A stretch of DNA of 64,000 bases from an uncultured Alphaproteobacteria bacterium (GTDB lineage Bacteria; Pseudomonadota; Alphaproteobacteria; RF32; CAG-239): assembly GCA_934255405.1 (NCBI GenBank), contig CAKQNT010000001.1, positions 167,619 to 231,618 of the forward strand, given 5' to 3'. Shown piece by piece: positions 44,748 through 53,285 of this stretch. How positions within the stretch are numbered: position 1 is the stretch's first letter; the number at the start of each line of letters is the position of its first letter. The notes beneath the pieces are model-generated. The model saw nothing but the letters and a program-made list of their open reading frames with translations, was not told the DNA's origin and searched no databases. The position numbers and the translations under genes are program-made.

Positions 44748-44890
44748 TGCAATATGTCAATCTTTATAGCGGTTAAAGTTAACTCGTTTATAACAACAAA
44801 AAATCAAAAGACCAAGTAAATAGATTTTTTAAGTTTTCAGGCCTGTGAATTGTGGGGATAACGGGGATAACTTTGAAGAGTGTAAAATAA

Positions 44891-44912
44891 AACCCCGTCG
44901 GAAGACGGGGTT
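44891..44912 (-). terminator. Intrinsic terminator of rpmB
   Basis: A 9-bp GC-rich stem AACCCCGTC/GACGGGGTT with a GGAA loop; on the minus strand it is followed by TTTATTTTA. Confidence 0.9.
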
Positions 44913-44944
44913 AAATGCTCTTAACCTTTAGTGGTTAATTGTTA

Positions 44945-45232
44945 TTATTTGGAAGCTTTTTTCTTAGCAATAGATTTTTTAATCTTTTTAGCTTCTTCGG
45001 TTAATTTGGTGTTGGAAGTAGATTCCAAATAAGCATCCAAACCACCGTTGTGCTCTATTGAACGCAAAGTCTTAGAGCAAACTTTAAGCTTAAAGATTTT
45101 ACCAAGGGTGTCGCTCAACAGAGAAACAACCTGCAAATTGGGCAGAAAACGGCGACGAGATCTGTTGTTAGCGTGGCTTACGTTGTTGCCGCTCTGAACG
45201 CCGGTGCCGGAAATATCACATTTTTTAGCCAT
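44945..45232 (-). CDS. rpmB: 50S ribosomal protein L28
   Basis: A 95-residue ribosomal protein with MAKKCDISGTGVQSGNNVSHANNRSRRRFLPNL, SLLSDTLGKIFKLKVCSKTLRSIEHNGGLDAYL. The open frame extends upstream, but ATG 45232 gives the family start. A TTGACT-N17-TATTAA promoter lies in the frame upstream, which also argues against an earlier start. Confidence 0.96.
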   Translation of the reverse strand: MAKKCDISGTGVQSGNNVSHANNRSRRRFLPNLQVVSLLSDTLGKIFKLKVCSKTLRSIEHNGGLDAYLESTSNTKLTEEAKKIKKSIAKKKASK

Positions 45233-45266
45233 TTTTGTAATCCTTTTTATCAAAACTTGTTGCCTC

Positions 45267-45295
45267 TTAATACATACAAAATATATGAAAGTCAA
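45267..45295 (-). promoter_or_regulatory. Promoter of rpmB
   Basis: Minus strand TTGACT (45295-45290), 17-base spacer, TATTAA (45272-45267). Confidence 0.7.
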
Positions 45296-45391
45296 GGCTT
45301 TTTTTTGAAAAACAGCTGGTTTGGCGTTGTAAAGAAAGTTTTTGTTCTTGTTTTTTGGATTGTTTTGTTGTAGTAAATAAAAACACTTGAT

Positions 45392-45468
45392 GTACCCGTA
45401 GCTCAGTTGGATAGAGTATCAGCCTCCGACGCTGAGGGTCGTGGGTTCGAATCCCTCCGGGTACGCCA
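45392..45468 (+). tRNA. tRNA-Arg (anticodon CCG)
   Basis: A 77-base cloverleaf: acceptor GTACCCG/CGGGTAC, D-arm GCTC...GAGT, anticodon stem TCAGC/GCTGA with loop CTCCGAC (anticodon CCG, reading CGG), T-arm GTGGG-TTCGAAT-CCCTC and encoded CCA. All stems pair. Confidence 0.97.
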
Positions 45469-45510
45469 TAAAAAAACACCGCAGTAACGCGGTGTTTTTT
45501 TATGGCGTAC
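45461..45510. terminator. tRNA terminator embedded in a 22-bp perfect inverted repeat
   Basis: The arms 45461-45482 and 45489-45510 are exact reverse complements with a 6-base loop AGTAAC. The core ACACCGC/GCGGTGT plus the T run is an ordinary terminator, but the outer part repeats the last eight tRNA bases GTACGCCA in reverse. Confidence 0.85.
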
Positions 45511-45551
45511 CTGCCGCTCAAACATCGCCCTTTGGACAGGTGATTAGAAAA

Positions 45552-46070
45552 TTATCGTGTTCTGATGGGCTGCCGCGGAAGTTCATTGAACCGCGAGGCT
45601 AATTTAATTGTTTTTTGAGTTGTGGAATTTGGTTCTTTAGTTGTGGCAATTCCTCTGAGCCCATTCCTTTGTTCTGTGGAAAGGCGTTGAGTCGGGACGT
45701 TAGCTTCTGTGCCGTTAGTGTTGACGTTAGCTTGGGAGCCTTTAGTCTTGGTATCTCCAGTCTTGGTATCAAATAAGTCTTTTTGTAGCGCAGAATAACA
45801 GGCAAGGGCAGAAGTAGAAGAGGTCTTTATATGATCATATAGTAAGAAACTTCCTCCAATAACAAGTGTCGGTATCGTAGCGTATGTCAAGCCGGCTGTA
45901 ATGGCTGCTACTCTATAGGCAATTAAACCTGCAGATTTGGTTAATTGTTTTATTCGGCTATCTTTTTTTTGGGGTGTCAGAAAATTAGGAGTCCAAAATT
46001 TATTGACAAATTTTCCTATTTTGGTCATGGCGTTTTTTTGGTGAAATTTATCAGATGTCTTATTGGCCAT
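45552..46070 (-). CDS. Membrane-associated hypothetical protein
   Basis: A 172-residue protein with a basic N-terminal third, one or two hydrophobic segments (about 47-62 and 65-80) and a Thr/Asn/Lys-rich, probably disordered tail. No family is recognised. AAGGAG seven bases before ATG 46070 and a good promoter upstream support expression. Its low-complexity tail resembles that of the 580-residue gene, so a similar origin is possible. Confidence 0.65.
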   Translation of the reverse strand: MANKTSDKFHQKNAMTKIGKFVNKFWTPNFLTPQKKDSRIKQLTKSAGLIAYRVAAITAGLTYATIPTLVIGGSFLLYDHIKTSSTSALACYSALQKDLFDTKTGDTKTKGSQANVNTNGTEANVPTQRLSTEQRNGLRGIATTKEPNSTTQKTIKLASRFNELPRQPIRTR

Positions 46071-46109
46071 ATTAATTCTCCTTACCTAATTAAATCGACT
46101 TATACTAGG

Positions 46110-46138
46110 ATAGTATCATATCTAATCGTTGGTGACAA
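46110..46138 (-). promoter_or_regulatory. Promoter of the 45552-46070 gene
   Basis: Minus strand TTGTCA (46138-46133), 17-base spacer, TACTAT (46115-46110), about 40 bases before the start codon. Confidence 0.6.
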
Positions 46139-46197
46139 GCTAATTGATAGATGACGCCTTGCGGTGGTAAGGATAATGTTTAAAAATATGATATAAA

Positions 46198-46413
46198 TCA
46201 GCTGTTTTTGCAGCTTTTGTCCATGGCTCTATCACTGTCGGGTAAATCTTCTGCGTCGCCGAAGTTGTACATATCTCGTTCAAAAGCACACTGGTTGTCG
46301 CGTTCCGGCAAAGAATCTATCAGCTGGTCTTCCAGTTTGGTGCGGACTATAAAATCTTTTTCATCATCGTCGTGGTGATGCTGATTGCCGTATTCAATGA
46401 TTTTTTTGCTCAT
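46198..46413 (-). CDS. Small acidic protein of unknown function
   Basis: A 71-residue, strongly acidic, soluble protein with a His/Asp run (HHHDDDEKD, about 12-20), possibly metal-binding. AAAGGAG six bases before ATG 46413 is a perfect ribosome site, the main reason to call it real. No homologue family is recognised. Confidence 0.6.
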   Translation of the reverse strand: MSKKIIEYGNQHHHDDDEKDFIVRTKLEDQLIDSLPERDNQCAFERDMYNFGDAEDLPDSDRAMDKSCKNS

Positions 46414-46544
46414 TTGCAGCTCCTTTCTTTGCTATGATATAGTCGGTTGATTTTAAGTTTAAATGGCGGTTGATAGAAAATACTTGCTTATTAGGCTGGT
46501 TTGTTTATAAGCTATAGTGTCGTAACAAATAATGAGATGTTGCA

Positions 46545-47264
46545 ATGCTTAAGTTTAATCGAGATATGAAATGGCGGGCGCGGCTGAATGCGTTGCGCAA
46601 TTATCGAATAAATGTTGATATGCTGGGCGGTTTGCATATTGATAAATCTTTGAAAAAAGAGTTTTATCGCAAAGCAATTCATCTTAGTTCGTTGTGGATA
46701 CCGCTGGTTATATATTTTAGCACGACATCTTTTGCAAAGACGTTGTTTGCGGTATTGCTGCTGATGGATTTTGTGGTGGAGTATGCCAATTATCGGCGGC
46801 AATCTTGGGCCAGATGGCTGTTTGCAAAATTGTTTGCCCGCACCTTGCGAGAAAAAGAAACCATAAGGGCTAGTTTTCAGGCTACCGGATCTATGTATGT
46901 GTTGGCGGCAGCCTTGATGTGCACGGTTTTGTTCTCTAAGCCGATTGCGATAATATCTTTGACGGTAATGCTTATTTCAGATACGGCAGCGGCTTTGTTT
47001 GGCAAAGCTTGCGGAACTCGCAAACTTTATAAAAATAAATCTTTGGAAGGTACAGCCGCATTTTTTATGAGCGCGTTGTTTGTAAATATGGTTTGCTGCT
47101 CAATATATCCGTTTGGGGTTATGAGCGTGATTGCTTGTTTGCTTGCAACATTTGCCGAGATGTATGAAGACAAGATTGGTATAGATGATAATTTTTCGAT
47201 TCCGTTGAGTGTGGGAGGAGTGTTGACACTTTCTGAACTCGCCGGTAAGTATGCTATTTTATAA
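46545..47264 (+). CDS. DGK1/SEC59/VTE5-family kinase-like membrane protein
   Basis: A 239-residue protein with about five or six membrane helices. The motif FYRKAIHLSSLWIPLVIYF at about 41-60 and KSLEGTAAFF later are those of the CTP-dependent dolichol/phytol/diacylglycerol kinase family. In bacteria members phosphorylate lipid alcohols; the substrate here is unknown. It is convergent with mnmA, overlapping its 3' end by six bases. The ribosome site is weak. Confidence 0.82.
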   Translation: MLKFNRDMKWRARLNALRNYRINVDMLGGLHIDKSLKKEFYRKAIHLSSLWIPLVIYFSTTSFAKTLFAVLLLMDFVVEYANYRRQSWARWLFAKLFARTLREKETIRASFQATGSMYVLAAALMCTVLFSKPIAIISLTVMLISDTAAALFGKACGTRKLYKNKSLEGTAAFFMSALFVNMVCCSIYPFGVMSVIACLLATFAEMYEDKIGIDDNFSIPLSVGGVLTLSELAGKYAIL

Positions 47265-48332
47265 AACCTCGTCAATAATTCCGCCACCCAGAACGATGTC
47301 GTCGTTGTATAGCACAATGGATTGTCCGGGGGTGAGGGCTTTTTGCAAATCTACAAACTCTACTTTAATGCCTTTTTCGGTTTTGTGGACGGTTACCGGT
47401 GTAGGGGTTTGGGAAGAGCGCACTTTGGCGGTGGCGTTGAAAGGTTTATTGGGGAGCTCAAAGTCCATCCATGTACAGTTGCCGGCAGTTAAGGCTTTTT
47501 TGAGGCTTTCTTCTTCGTGTCCGAGGATAACTTCATTTTTTTCTTTGTTGAAGCCAATGACATAAAGCGGACGCTCGGAAGAAACACCTAATCCGCGGCG
47601 TTGACCGATGGTGTAGTTCCAAATACCGGTGTGACGACCGAGAATTTTGCCGTCTTGAGTTACAAAGTTTCCGGGGTTTTCTTTAACTTCCAGCAAGTCG
47701 CTGTAATCTCCGGAATAAAAATCCTGACTGTCCGGTTTGTCATAAACTGATAATCCGGCTTGTTGGGCAAGCTCGCGAATTTGTGGCTTGCTGTATTCTC
47801 CCAGCGGTAACAAAATTTTTTGGAGTTGCTCCTGTTGCAGGCGATATATAAAGTATGATTGGTCTTTGCGATGATCTTTAGCAGTGCGCAAAAAATATTT
47901 GCCGCTTTGGTGGTTAAAATCTAATCGGGCATAGTGTCCGGTGGCAAATTTGTCAAACTCCAAGCCATTTTCTTTGGCAGTGCGGGGCAAAGCCTCAAAT
48001 TTGATGGTGGCATTGCACCAAATGCACGGATTGGGAGTGCGTCCATTGAGATATTCTTGTTTGAAATTGCTCAAAACCAGTTTTTTGTATTGCTCGCGGC
48101 AATCAAACACATAATAAGGAATATCTAATTTTTGGCAGATTGCGCGCGCGGATTCAATATCTTGTTTTTCTTTGGGACCAAAACAAGCATCGCGACCGTT
48201 TGGCGCAAGTTGGCGGATTTTTTCGTCCCAGATTGTCATGGTGGCGCCGATAACCTCGTGTCCGGCTTGCTTTAGCAAAAGTGCGGCAACAGAAGAATCT
48301 ACACCTCCGCTCATTCCGACCAAAATTTTCAT
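47259..48332 (-). CDS. mnmA: tRNA-specific 2-thiouridylase MnmA
   Basis: A 357-residue enzyme that adds sulfur to wobble U34 of tRNA(Lys, Glu, Gln). PP-loop GMSGGVDSSVAALLL at about 6-20, catalytic cysteines in NPCIWCN (about 101-107) and in DFYSGDY context with Cys near the C-domain, GQRRGLG and GIIDEV. It pairs functionally with MnmE-MnmG, encoded 34 kb away. Ribosome site AAGGAACTTGAACTATG is good. Confidence 0.96.
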   Translation of the reverse strand: MKILVGMSGGVDSSVAALLLKQAGHEVIGATMTIWDEKIRQLAPNGRDACFGPKEKQDIESARAICQKLDIPYYVFDCREQYKKLVLSNFKQEYLNGRTPNPCIWCNATIKFEALPRTAKENGLEFDKFATGHYARLDFNHQSGKYFLRTAKDHRKDQSYFIYRLQQEQLQKILLPLGEYSKPQIRELAQQAGLSVYDKPDSQDFYSGDYSDLLEVKENPGNFVTQDGKILGRHTGIWNYTIGQRRGLGVSSERPLYVIGFNKEKNEVILGHEEESLKKALTAGNCTWMDFELPNKPFNATAKVRSSQTPTPVTVHKTEKGIKVEFVDLQKALTPGQSIVLYNDDIVLGGGIIDEVL

Positions 48333-48351
48333 AGTTCAAGTTCCTTATTTG

Positions 48352-49728
48352 TTAAAATTTGTTAGCGGGTATGCCATTTTTCCAGTTCTTTTCGATTTTT
48401 TCCAGAGAGATACCTTTGGTTTCCGGCACAAATTTGTATACAAATAAAATCGAAAAAGCGGTGATACCGGCAAATGTCCAAAAAGTGGCGGCGTTTCCAA
48501 TGAGATTGAGCATCGGCAAAAAGCTGAGTACGACAATGAAGTTGAAGCCAAAGTTTGATACCGTGGCAGCGCTCATGGCCAGTCCGCGAATCTGCAACGG
48601 CATAATCTCTGAAATCATAATCCAAGCCACGGGGCCAAGACTCATGGCAAAGGAGGCAATGTAGACGACAACCGCGGCTACGGCAATCCATTTGCGCGAA
48701 TCGCCAAGTTCAGCTGCCCATGCAAAAGATCCGCCCAAAGCCAGCAGGCTTAGGAACATTCCGCTAAGCCCAATGTATAGAAGAGGTTTTCTGCCCAGTC
48801 TGTCAATGGTGACAATGGCGACAATAGTCATAATGAAATTTACAAAACCTATGCCGATGGTGGCGTATAATGCTCCGATATGAGAATCGAAACCGGCAAT
48901 TTGGAAAATGGTGGGAGTGTAATAAATGATGGTGTTAATACCGGTGCAAATTTGCACAAACATAATACCAACGCCGACAAAAATCGGCATAAGCATCCAT
49001 TTTTGCCAGTTGGTTTTGGTTTTTTTCTTTGGAGCGGCAAGAGTTTCTTTAATTTCTTTGACATGTCTTTCAATATCGCCAGTCGGCTCAATCCGGCGGA
49101 AAATGTCTTTTGCCTCTTCCTCGCGGTTTTTGCTTATCAGCCAGCGCGGAGTGTCACTCAGAAAGCTGATGCCGATGAGCAAAATTGCGGCTGGAACAAC
49201 GCCAGAACCCAGCATCCAGCGCCAATTAAATTCGTGTGTGGCAAAAAGGCGATTAATCAGATAAGAGAGCAAAATGCCGGCGGTGATGGCAAGCTGGAAC
49301 AAAGAAATCAGCATACCGCGGATTTTTTGCGGAGAAAGCTCCGATAAGTAGAGAGGAGCGGCAAAACTAACCATACCAACGGCAATGCCGATAATTATAC
49401 GGGCGGCAATAAGTTGAGATGCAGTTTGTGCATAGGCGCAAAATAGTGAGCCGATTACAAAGATAAGAGCGGTGGCGATAATAATCTTTTTGCGTCCGTA
49501 GATATCTGCAAGATAGCCATTGGCAGCGGCCCCGATTACCGAACCGGCGATGGCGGAACTGACCAGCCATCCTTGTTCCAGTGGTGTCATGCTCCATGTT
49601 TGATTGATAAACAACAGGGCGCCGGAAATTACTCCCATATCAAATCCGGAGAGCAAACCGCCCAAAGAGGCAACAACGGCTATCAGATATAAGACAGGGC
49701 TGTATTGATTTTGAGGTGTGTTTTTCAT
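48352..49728 (-). CDS. MFS sugar porter (XylE/GalP-like)
   Basis: A 458-residue transporter with 12 predicted membrane helices. Family signatures: GFDMGVISGALLFI in helix 1, DIYGRKK in loop 2-3, DRLGRKPLL in loop 8-9 and PETKGISLEKIEKNW after helix 12. These are features of proton-coupled sugar symporters. No sugar catabolic genes are adjacent. The 3' neighbour is mnmA 19 bases away and the 5' neighbour is trmB. Confidence 0.93.
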   Translation of the reverse strand: MKNTPQNQYSPVLYLIAVVASLGGLLSGFDMGVISGALLFINQTWSMTPLEQGWLVSSAIAGSVIGAAANGYLADIYGRKKIIIATALIFVIGSLFCAYAQTASQLIAARIIIGIAVGMVSFAAPLYLSELSPQKIRGMLISLFQLAITAGILLSYLINRLFATHEFNWRWMLGSGVVPAAILLIGISFLSDTPRWLISKNREEEAKDIFRRIEPTGDIERHVKEIKETLAAPKKKTKTNWQKWMLMPIFVGVGIMFVQICTGINTIIYYTPTIFQIAGFDSHIGALYATIGIGFVNFIMTIVAIVTIDRLGRKPLLYIGLSGMFLSLLALGGSFAWAAELGDSRKWIAVAAVVVYIASFAMSLGPVAWIMISEIMPLQIRGLAMSAATVSNFGFNFIVVLSFLPMLNLIGNAATFWTFAGITAFSILFVYKFVPETKGISLEKIEKNWKNGIPANKF

Positions 49729-49772
49729 TTCCGGCTCCTTTGGGCTCTAATATAACATTCGATTAAAAGATT

Positions 49773-50522
49773 TTAAAGTCGTTTATAGTTCAAAAATATC
49801 GGGTGGCGGCCTTCGCGCAGGGCTTTGCGTTGATATTTGGTTTCTACCCAGTCGACCGGCGGGTTCTTCCAGTCGGCGCCACAGGTTGCAGTCCAAACAA
49901 AATCGTGGCAGGCGTGCATTTGGCGCAGAGCCCAGCTTTTGTATATCGGGTGATCTGTGGCAATGCGGAATAGTCCGCCGGATTTTAGGACACGGGCAAT
50001 TTCTTTGAGGTTTTCTGGGTTAACGAATCGGCGAGAGGCGTGGCGCTTTTTGGGCCAAGGATCGGGAAACAACAGAAAAACCTTGTCTAGGAAATTATCC
50101 GGAAGTTTGGCAAACAGCAAACGGATGTCATCATCGTAAACGCGAATGTTGTCGGTTCTTCCGGCTGTGAGGGTTATATGTTCTGGCAGTTCATCGGCTT
50201 TTTTGATGCCGGTAATAAGGCTTAGAAGATTAGCCACGCCGTTCTTGAAAACCTCTGCGCCGATAAATCCGGTATCCGGATTGGCAAGGGCTTGTCCGGC
50301 AAGATGTTCTCCATTGCCGAATCCAATCTCCAGACAAATTGACTTTACAGGAGTGCCAAATAATGATTCTTTTTTAAATACAGTGTTTTGGTTTATTTGC
50401 ACTTGAGGCAAAAATGTTTCTAACAAAGAAGTTTTGGCTTTGCGGATGCGGCGTCCGGTGCGGCGCCCAAAAAATTTGGGTTCGTCAGACGATGGTATAT
50501 GATTTGTATTGATTGCAGACAT
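49773..50522 (-). CDS. trmB: tRNA (guanine-N7)-methyltransferase
   Basis: A 249-residue SAM-dependent enzyme for m7G46 in tRNA. SAM motif LEIGFGNGEHL (about 62-72), GAEVFKNG, LFPDPWPKKRHASRRFV (about 148-164) and GGLFRIATDHP are as expected. ATG 50522 follows GAGG; 16 more residues upstream are possible but unlike the family. It carries copy 7 of the motif discussed in the findings. Confidence 0.95.
   Translation of the reverse strand: MSAINTNHIPSSDEPKFFGRRTGRRIRKAKTSLLETFLPQVQINQNTVFKKESLFGTPVKSICLEIGFGNGEHLAGQALANPDTGFIGAEVFKNGVANLLSLITGIKKADELPEHITLTAGRTDNIRVYDDDIRLLFAKLPDNFLDKVFLLFPDPWPKKRHASRRFVNPENLKEIARVLKSGGLFRIATDHPIYKSWALRQMHACHDFVWTATCGADWKNPPVDWVETKYQRKALREGRHPIFLNYKRL
50373..50387 (+). 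repeat. Copy 7 of motif TTTAAATACASTGTT
   Basis: TTTAAATACAGTGTT, exact match, inside trmB, read as Asn-Thr-Val-Phe-Lys; about 33 kb from oriC on the opposite arm from the other six. Confidence 0.7.
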
Positions 50523-50557
50523 ATAATCCTCGGAATTAAAGTTTTTTATATAATAAA

Positions 50558-50585
50558 AAAAAGCCGGCAAAAAGCCAGCTTTTTC
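50558..50585 (-). terminator. Intrinsic terminator of the XRE gene
   Basis: On the minus strand AAAAAGCTGGC, TTTTT loop, GCCGGCTTTTT and further Ts, one G-T mismatch in the stem. Confidence 0.85.
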
Positions 50586-50602
50586 TGCAAAATAAGATAA
50601 AT

Positions 50603-51115
50603 TTATTTGTTATTGTCGTCTTCTGAAGAATTGTTATATGTGGTTTTGGACATGGCAATAATCAAATCATAGAGATGACGAGCCGCTTTGCGGTTAGGAA
50701 TCTTGTAATAAGCTTTTACCAGCTCAATGGTTTCTTGCCGCTGCATTGGGTCGGCATTGAAAATCTCAGCGTCTTCTTCCAGAAATTCCGGATGATTGGC
50801 GGCATCTGGAATGCTAAACATACGAGGAGACTGGTTGGCTACGGATTTATCCATATCTTCGTAGAAGAAGTTTATAGGGGCTTCCAAAACTTTGCTGATA
50901 TCCCACAGACGGCTGGCGCCAACGCGGTTCATACCACGCTCGTATTTTTGAACCTGTTGAAAAGTGAGTCCGAGCATGGAGGCTAATTTTTCTTGGCTAA
51001 GTCCCAGCAATGTTCTTCTAAGGCGGATGCGATTGCCAACGTGCACGTCAATCGGATTGGGCTCGCCTTGAGGAGTGCGACCACGGCTGGATCTTTTGTT
51101 TGTTTCGTGAATCAT
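50603..51115 (-). CDS. XRE-family transcriptional regulator (PraR-like)
   Basis: A 170-residue regulator. The N-terminal helix-turn-helix (about 21-75) reads VGNRIRLRRTLLGLSQEKLASMLGLTFQQVQKYERGMNRVGASRL, the form found in the PraR group of alphaproteobacteria. The start is ATG 51115, with GGAGAA eight bases upstream; an earlier ATG at 51130 lacks one. It lies where an XRE gene is usually found, between lnt and trmB, but metK is missing from between them. Confidence 0.86.
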   Translation of the reverse strand: MIHETNKRSSRGRTPQGEPNPIDVHVGNRIRLRRTLLGLSQEKLASMLGLTFQQVQKYERGMNRVGASRLWDISKVLEAPINFFYEDMDKSVANQSPRMFSIPDAANHPEFLEEDAEIFNADPMQRQETIELVKAYYKIPNRKAARHLYDLIIAMSKTTYNNSSEDDNNK

Positions 51116-51233
51116 TTTTAATTTCTCCATATTTAGTTGCTTATTATATTCATACGGTTTTGTTGCATAATCGTCAATAGATTTTTTGCTAGATGGTTTT
51201 ATGTTAGCGTTTTGTATTTATTAGATATTGTTA

Positions 51234-52760
51234 CTAAGAATCTGAAAAAGAGCGGGAACAGCTCAAAGCGGCGACAATCAGAAACAAACATATTCCTAAA
51301 GGTATAATATTGCCATATCTACCATAAATTGTGGAAAAATCAGTTTGCTGAGGCAGTTTAACATCAATAATTCCGCTTTTTTGTAGCGGAATTTGCGCAA
51401 CAATCTCGCCGATGGGAGAAATTAAGGCTGATATACCGCTGCCGGCGGCACGAACAATGGTAATTCCTTCTTCTATGGCGCGTAATCTTGCTGATGCCAA
51501 ATGCTGCCAAGGGCCGGCGGAGTTGCCATACCAGCCGTCGTTAGTGATGTTTACAATCCAATTTGGTTTGTTTGCAGGGTTGAGAATTTGGTGGGGAAAG
51601 ATTACTTCATAGCAAATTAGTCCGCCTAGCGAAGGTGCAGAATCGGATTTTATAACTTTTGCCCCACTGCCGACAGAAAAAGTGCCGATGGTATTGGCAA
51701 TCGGTTTTATCCATTCCGGCAGGTAGCGCCGTAGCGGGATGTATTCGCCGAATGGTACCAGGTGAGTCTTATCGTAAAAAGATGTAATCTCGTTTTGATG
51801 ATTGAGTACAAACATGGAGTTGTATACATTGTAGTTATCGGTACCGGTCGGCTCATAACGCAATGCTCCGGTAATCAGGTTGCCATGCGGCGGAATCGCA
51901 TATTGTAGTTGTCCGCGGTGATAGGTATCAAGTTCTAAGGCATAGGGAAACGCGGTTTCGCTCCAGACAACAAAATCTATATTTTCGAATCCGGAAAGCT
52001 GCGACATTTTGATGTGGCGGTCAAGGTTGTCTTGCAAAACTGCCGGATTCCATTTGAGAGTTTGCGGAATTGAGGGTTGAACAATTCGAATGGTTGTGGC
52101 AGAGGATTTGTAGGGGTGAGCATTAATTTGATAAGCGCCGAATCCACAAAGAGCCGAGGTAATGACGGTAAAAACAATCGGTGCTGCGAGACGGTATCCT
52201 CGCAGCCACAAAAAAGGTGTGCTGCAAGCGAGGACAACAGATAGAGAAAGCAAATACACTCCCCCAAGAGAAGCCGCTTGAATAAGTGTGTTGCTGAAAG
52301 TGAGGGTGGTGCCAAACAGGTTCCACGGGAAACCGGTCAGGAAGAATGAGCGTATCCATTCAAAAATGGTTATCAGCGCGGCAAAGGCCAGCCAGCGGGC
52401 AAGAGATGTTTTGAAAAAACGGCATAAGTAAGCCGGCAAAGCAATAAAAAGTCCAAAAAACAATCCAGATGCAAAAAATACTATCGGTATCAGCCACCAA
52501 AAAGCGGCAATATCCAGAAGCAGGGCGTGGATTATCCAGCTTAGTCCAAAAGCAAAATAGGCGAACCCGAAAAAATAGCCATGTTTAAATGCTCGAGCCG
52601 GAGAATCTGAATTATCAATGAGCAGCAGCAAAAGTGAAAAGCTGATAAATAATGCCGAAAAAATGTTAAACGGCGGCAGAGCTGAGACAGCCAACCACCC
52701 GCTTAAAAAAGCGATTAAACGTGAGTGGGGCAAAAGTTTATTGGCAATTGCTTTGAACAT
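51234..52760 (-). CDS. lnt: Apolipoprotein N-acyltransferase
   Basis: Transfers the third acyl chain to outer-membrane lipoproteins in the inner membrane. 508 residues with N-terminal membrane helices and a nitrilase-type domain whose triad appears as VVWSETAFPY (Glu), DKTHLVPFGEY (Lys) and GGLICYEVIFP (Cys). It follows ybeY by six bases. In many relatives corC/tlyC lies between ybeY and lnt; it is absent here. Confidence 0.95.
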   Translation of the reverse strand: MFKAIANKLLPHSRLIAFLSGWLAVSALPPFNIFSALFISFSLLLLLIDNSDSPARAFKHGYFFGFAYFAFGLSWIIHALLLDIAAFWWLIPIVFFASGLFFGLFIALPAYLCRFFKTSLARWLAFAALITIFEWIRSFFLTGFPWNLFGTTLTFSNTLIQAASLGGVYLLSLSVVLACSTPFLWLRGYRLAAPIVFTVITSALCGFGAYQINAHPYKSSATTIRIVQPSIPQTLKWNPAVLQDNLDRHIKMSQLSGFENIDFVVWSETAFPYALELDTYHRGQLQYAIPPHGNLITGALRYEPTGTDNYNVYNSMFVLNHQNEITSFYDKTHLVPFGEYIPLRRYLPEWIKPIANTIGTFSVGSGAKVIKSDSAPSLGGLICYEVIFPHQILNPANKPNWIVNITNDGWYGNSAGPWQHLASARLRAIEEGITIVRAAGSGISALISPIGEIVAQIPLQKSGIIDVKLPQQTDFSTIYGRYGNIIPLGICLFLIVAALSCSRSFSDS

Positions 52761-52766
52761 ATCTAC

Positions 52767-53285
52767 CTATTCTTCATAGGGGTTTTTGATGCCCAGTGTT
52801 TGTAAAATCTGTACCTCAAAACCCTCCATATGCTCAGCCTCATCATCTTCTTGGTGATCATAACCGAGCAGATGCAACAGTCCGTGAATTAGGAGGTGGC
52901 AAAAATGGTCATCAAGCAAAATATGTTTTTCTTCCGCTTCACGTTTCAGGGTTTCCAGCGCAATAATGATATCGCCGATTTCCAGATGTTCGGTGCCATC
53001 GGGGGCATAATCAAATTCGGGATCATCAACATTGGCAAAAGACAATACGTTAGTGGGTTTGTCTATGCCGCGAAATTCTTTGTTGAGCAGGTGGACAGTC
53101 TCATCATTGCTCAAAGATAAGTTAACCGATATCGGAAGTTTGGCGCGCGTGAGGTCTGACGGTTCGGTGCAACCGACAAAATCAATTGTTGCATCAAACG
53201 CTTTGTTGGCCAAATCTTCGGCGATTGGGAGCTCTTGCTCCCAACGCGAATCGTCTAAGACAATAGTTAAGAGCGGTTTATTCAT
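52767..53285 (-). CDS. ybeY: Endoribonuclease YbeY
   Basis: A 172-residue zinc metallo-RNase for 16S rRNA 3' maturation and ribosome quality control. The zinc motif HGLLHLLGYDHQ (about 129-140, H-x3-H-x5-H) and TNVLSFANVDD are diagnostic. ATG 53285 overlaps the phoH stop by eight bases (ATGAATAA); the ten-residue upstream extension lies within phoH. Coupled to phoH and lnt. Confidence 0.94.
   Translation of the reverse strand: MNKPLLTIVLDDSRWEQELPIAEDLANKAFDATIDFVGCTEPSDLTRAKLPISVNLSLSNDETVHLLNKEFRGIDKPTNVLSFANVDDPEFDYAPDGTEHLEIGDIIIALETLKREAEEKHILLDDHFCHLLIHGLLHLLGYDHQEDDEAEHMEGFEVQILQTLGIKNPYEE

Noticed and set aside
45267..45521. Open frame of 84 residues on the minus strand over the tRNA
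   Set aside because: It is antisense to tRNA-Arg and its terminator; peptides of this type (GGIRTHDPQRRRLI) are well-known artefacts of tRNA loci.
48425..48450. Palindrome ATTTGTATACAAAT in the sugar porter gene
   Set aside because: A single copy inside coding sequence with ordinary codons; no second copy was found in the window.
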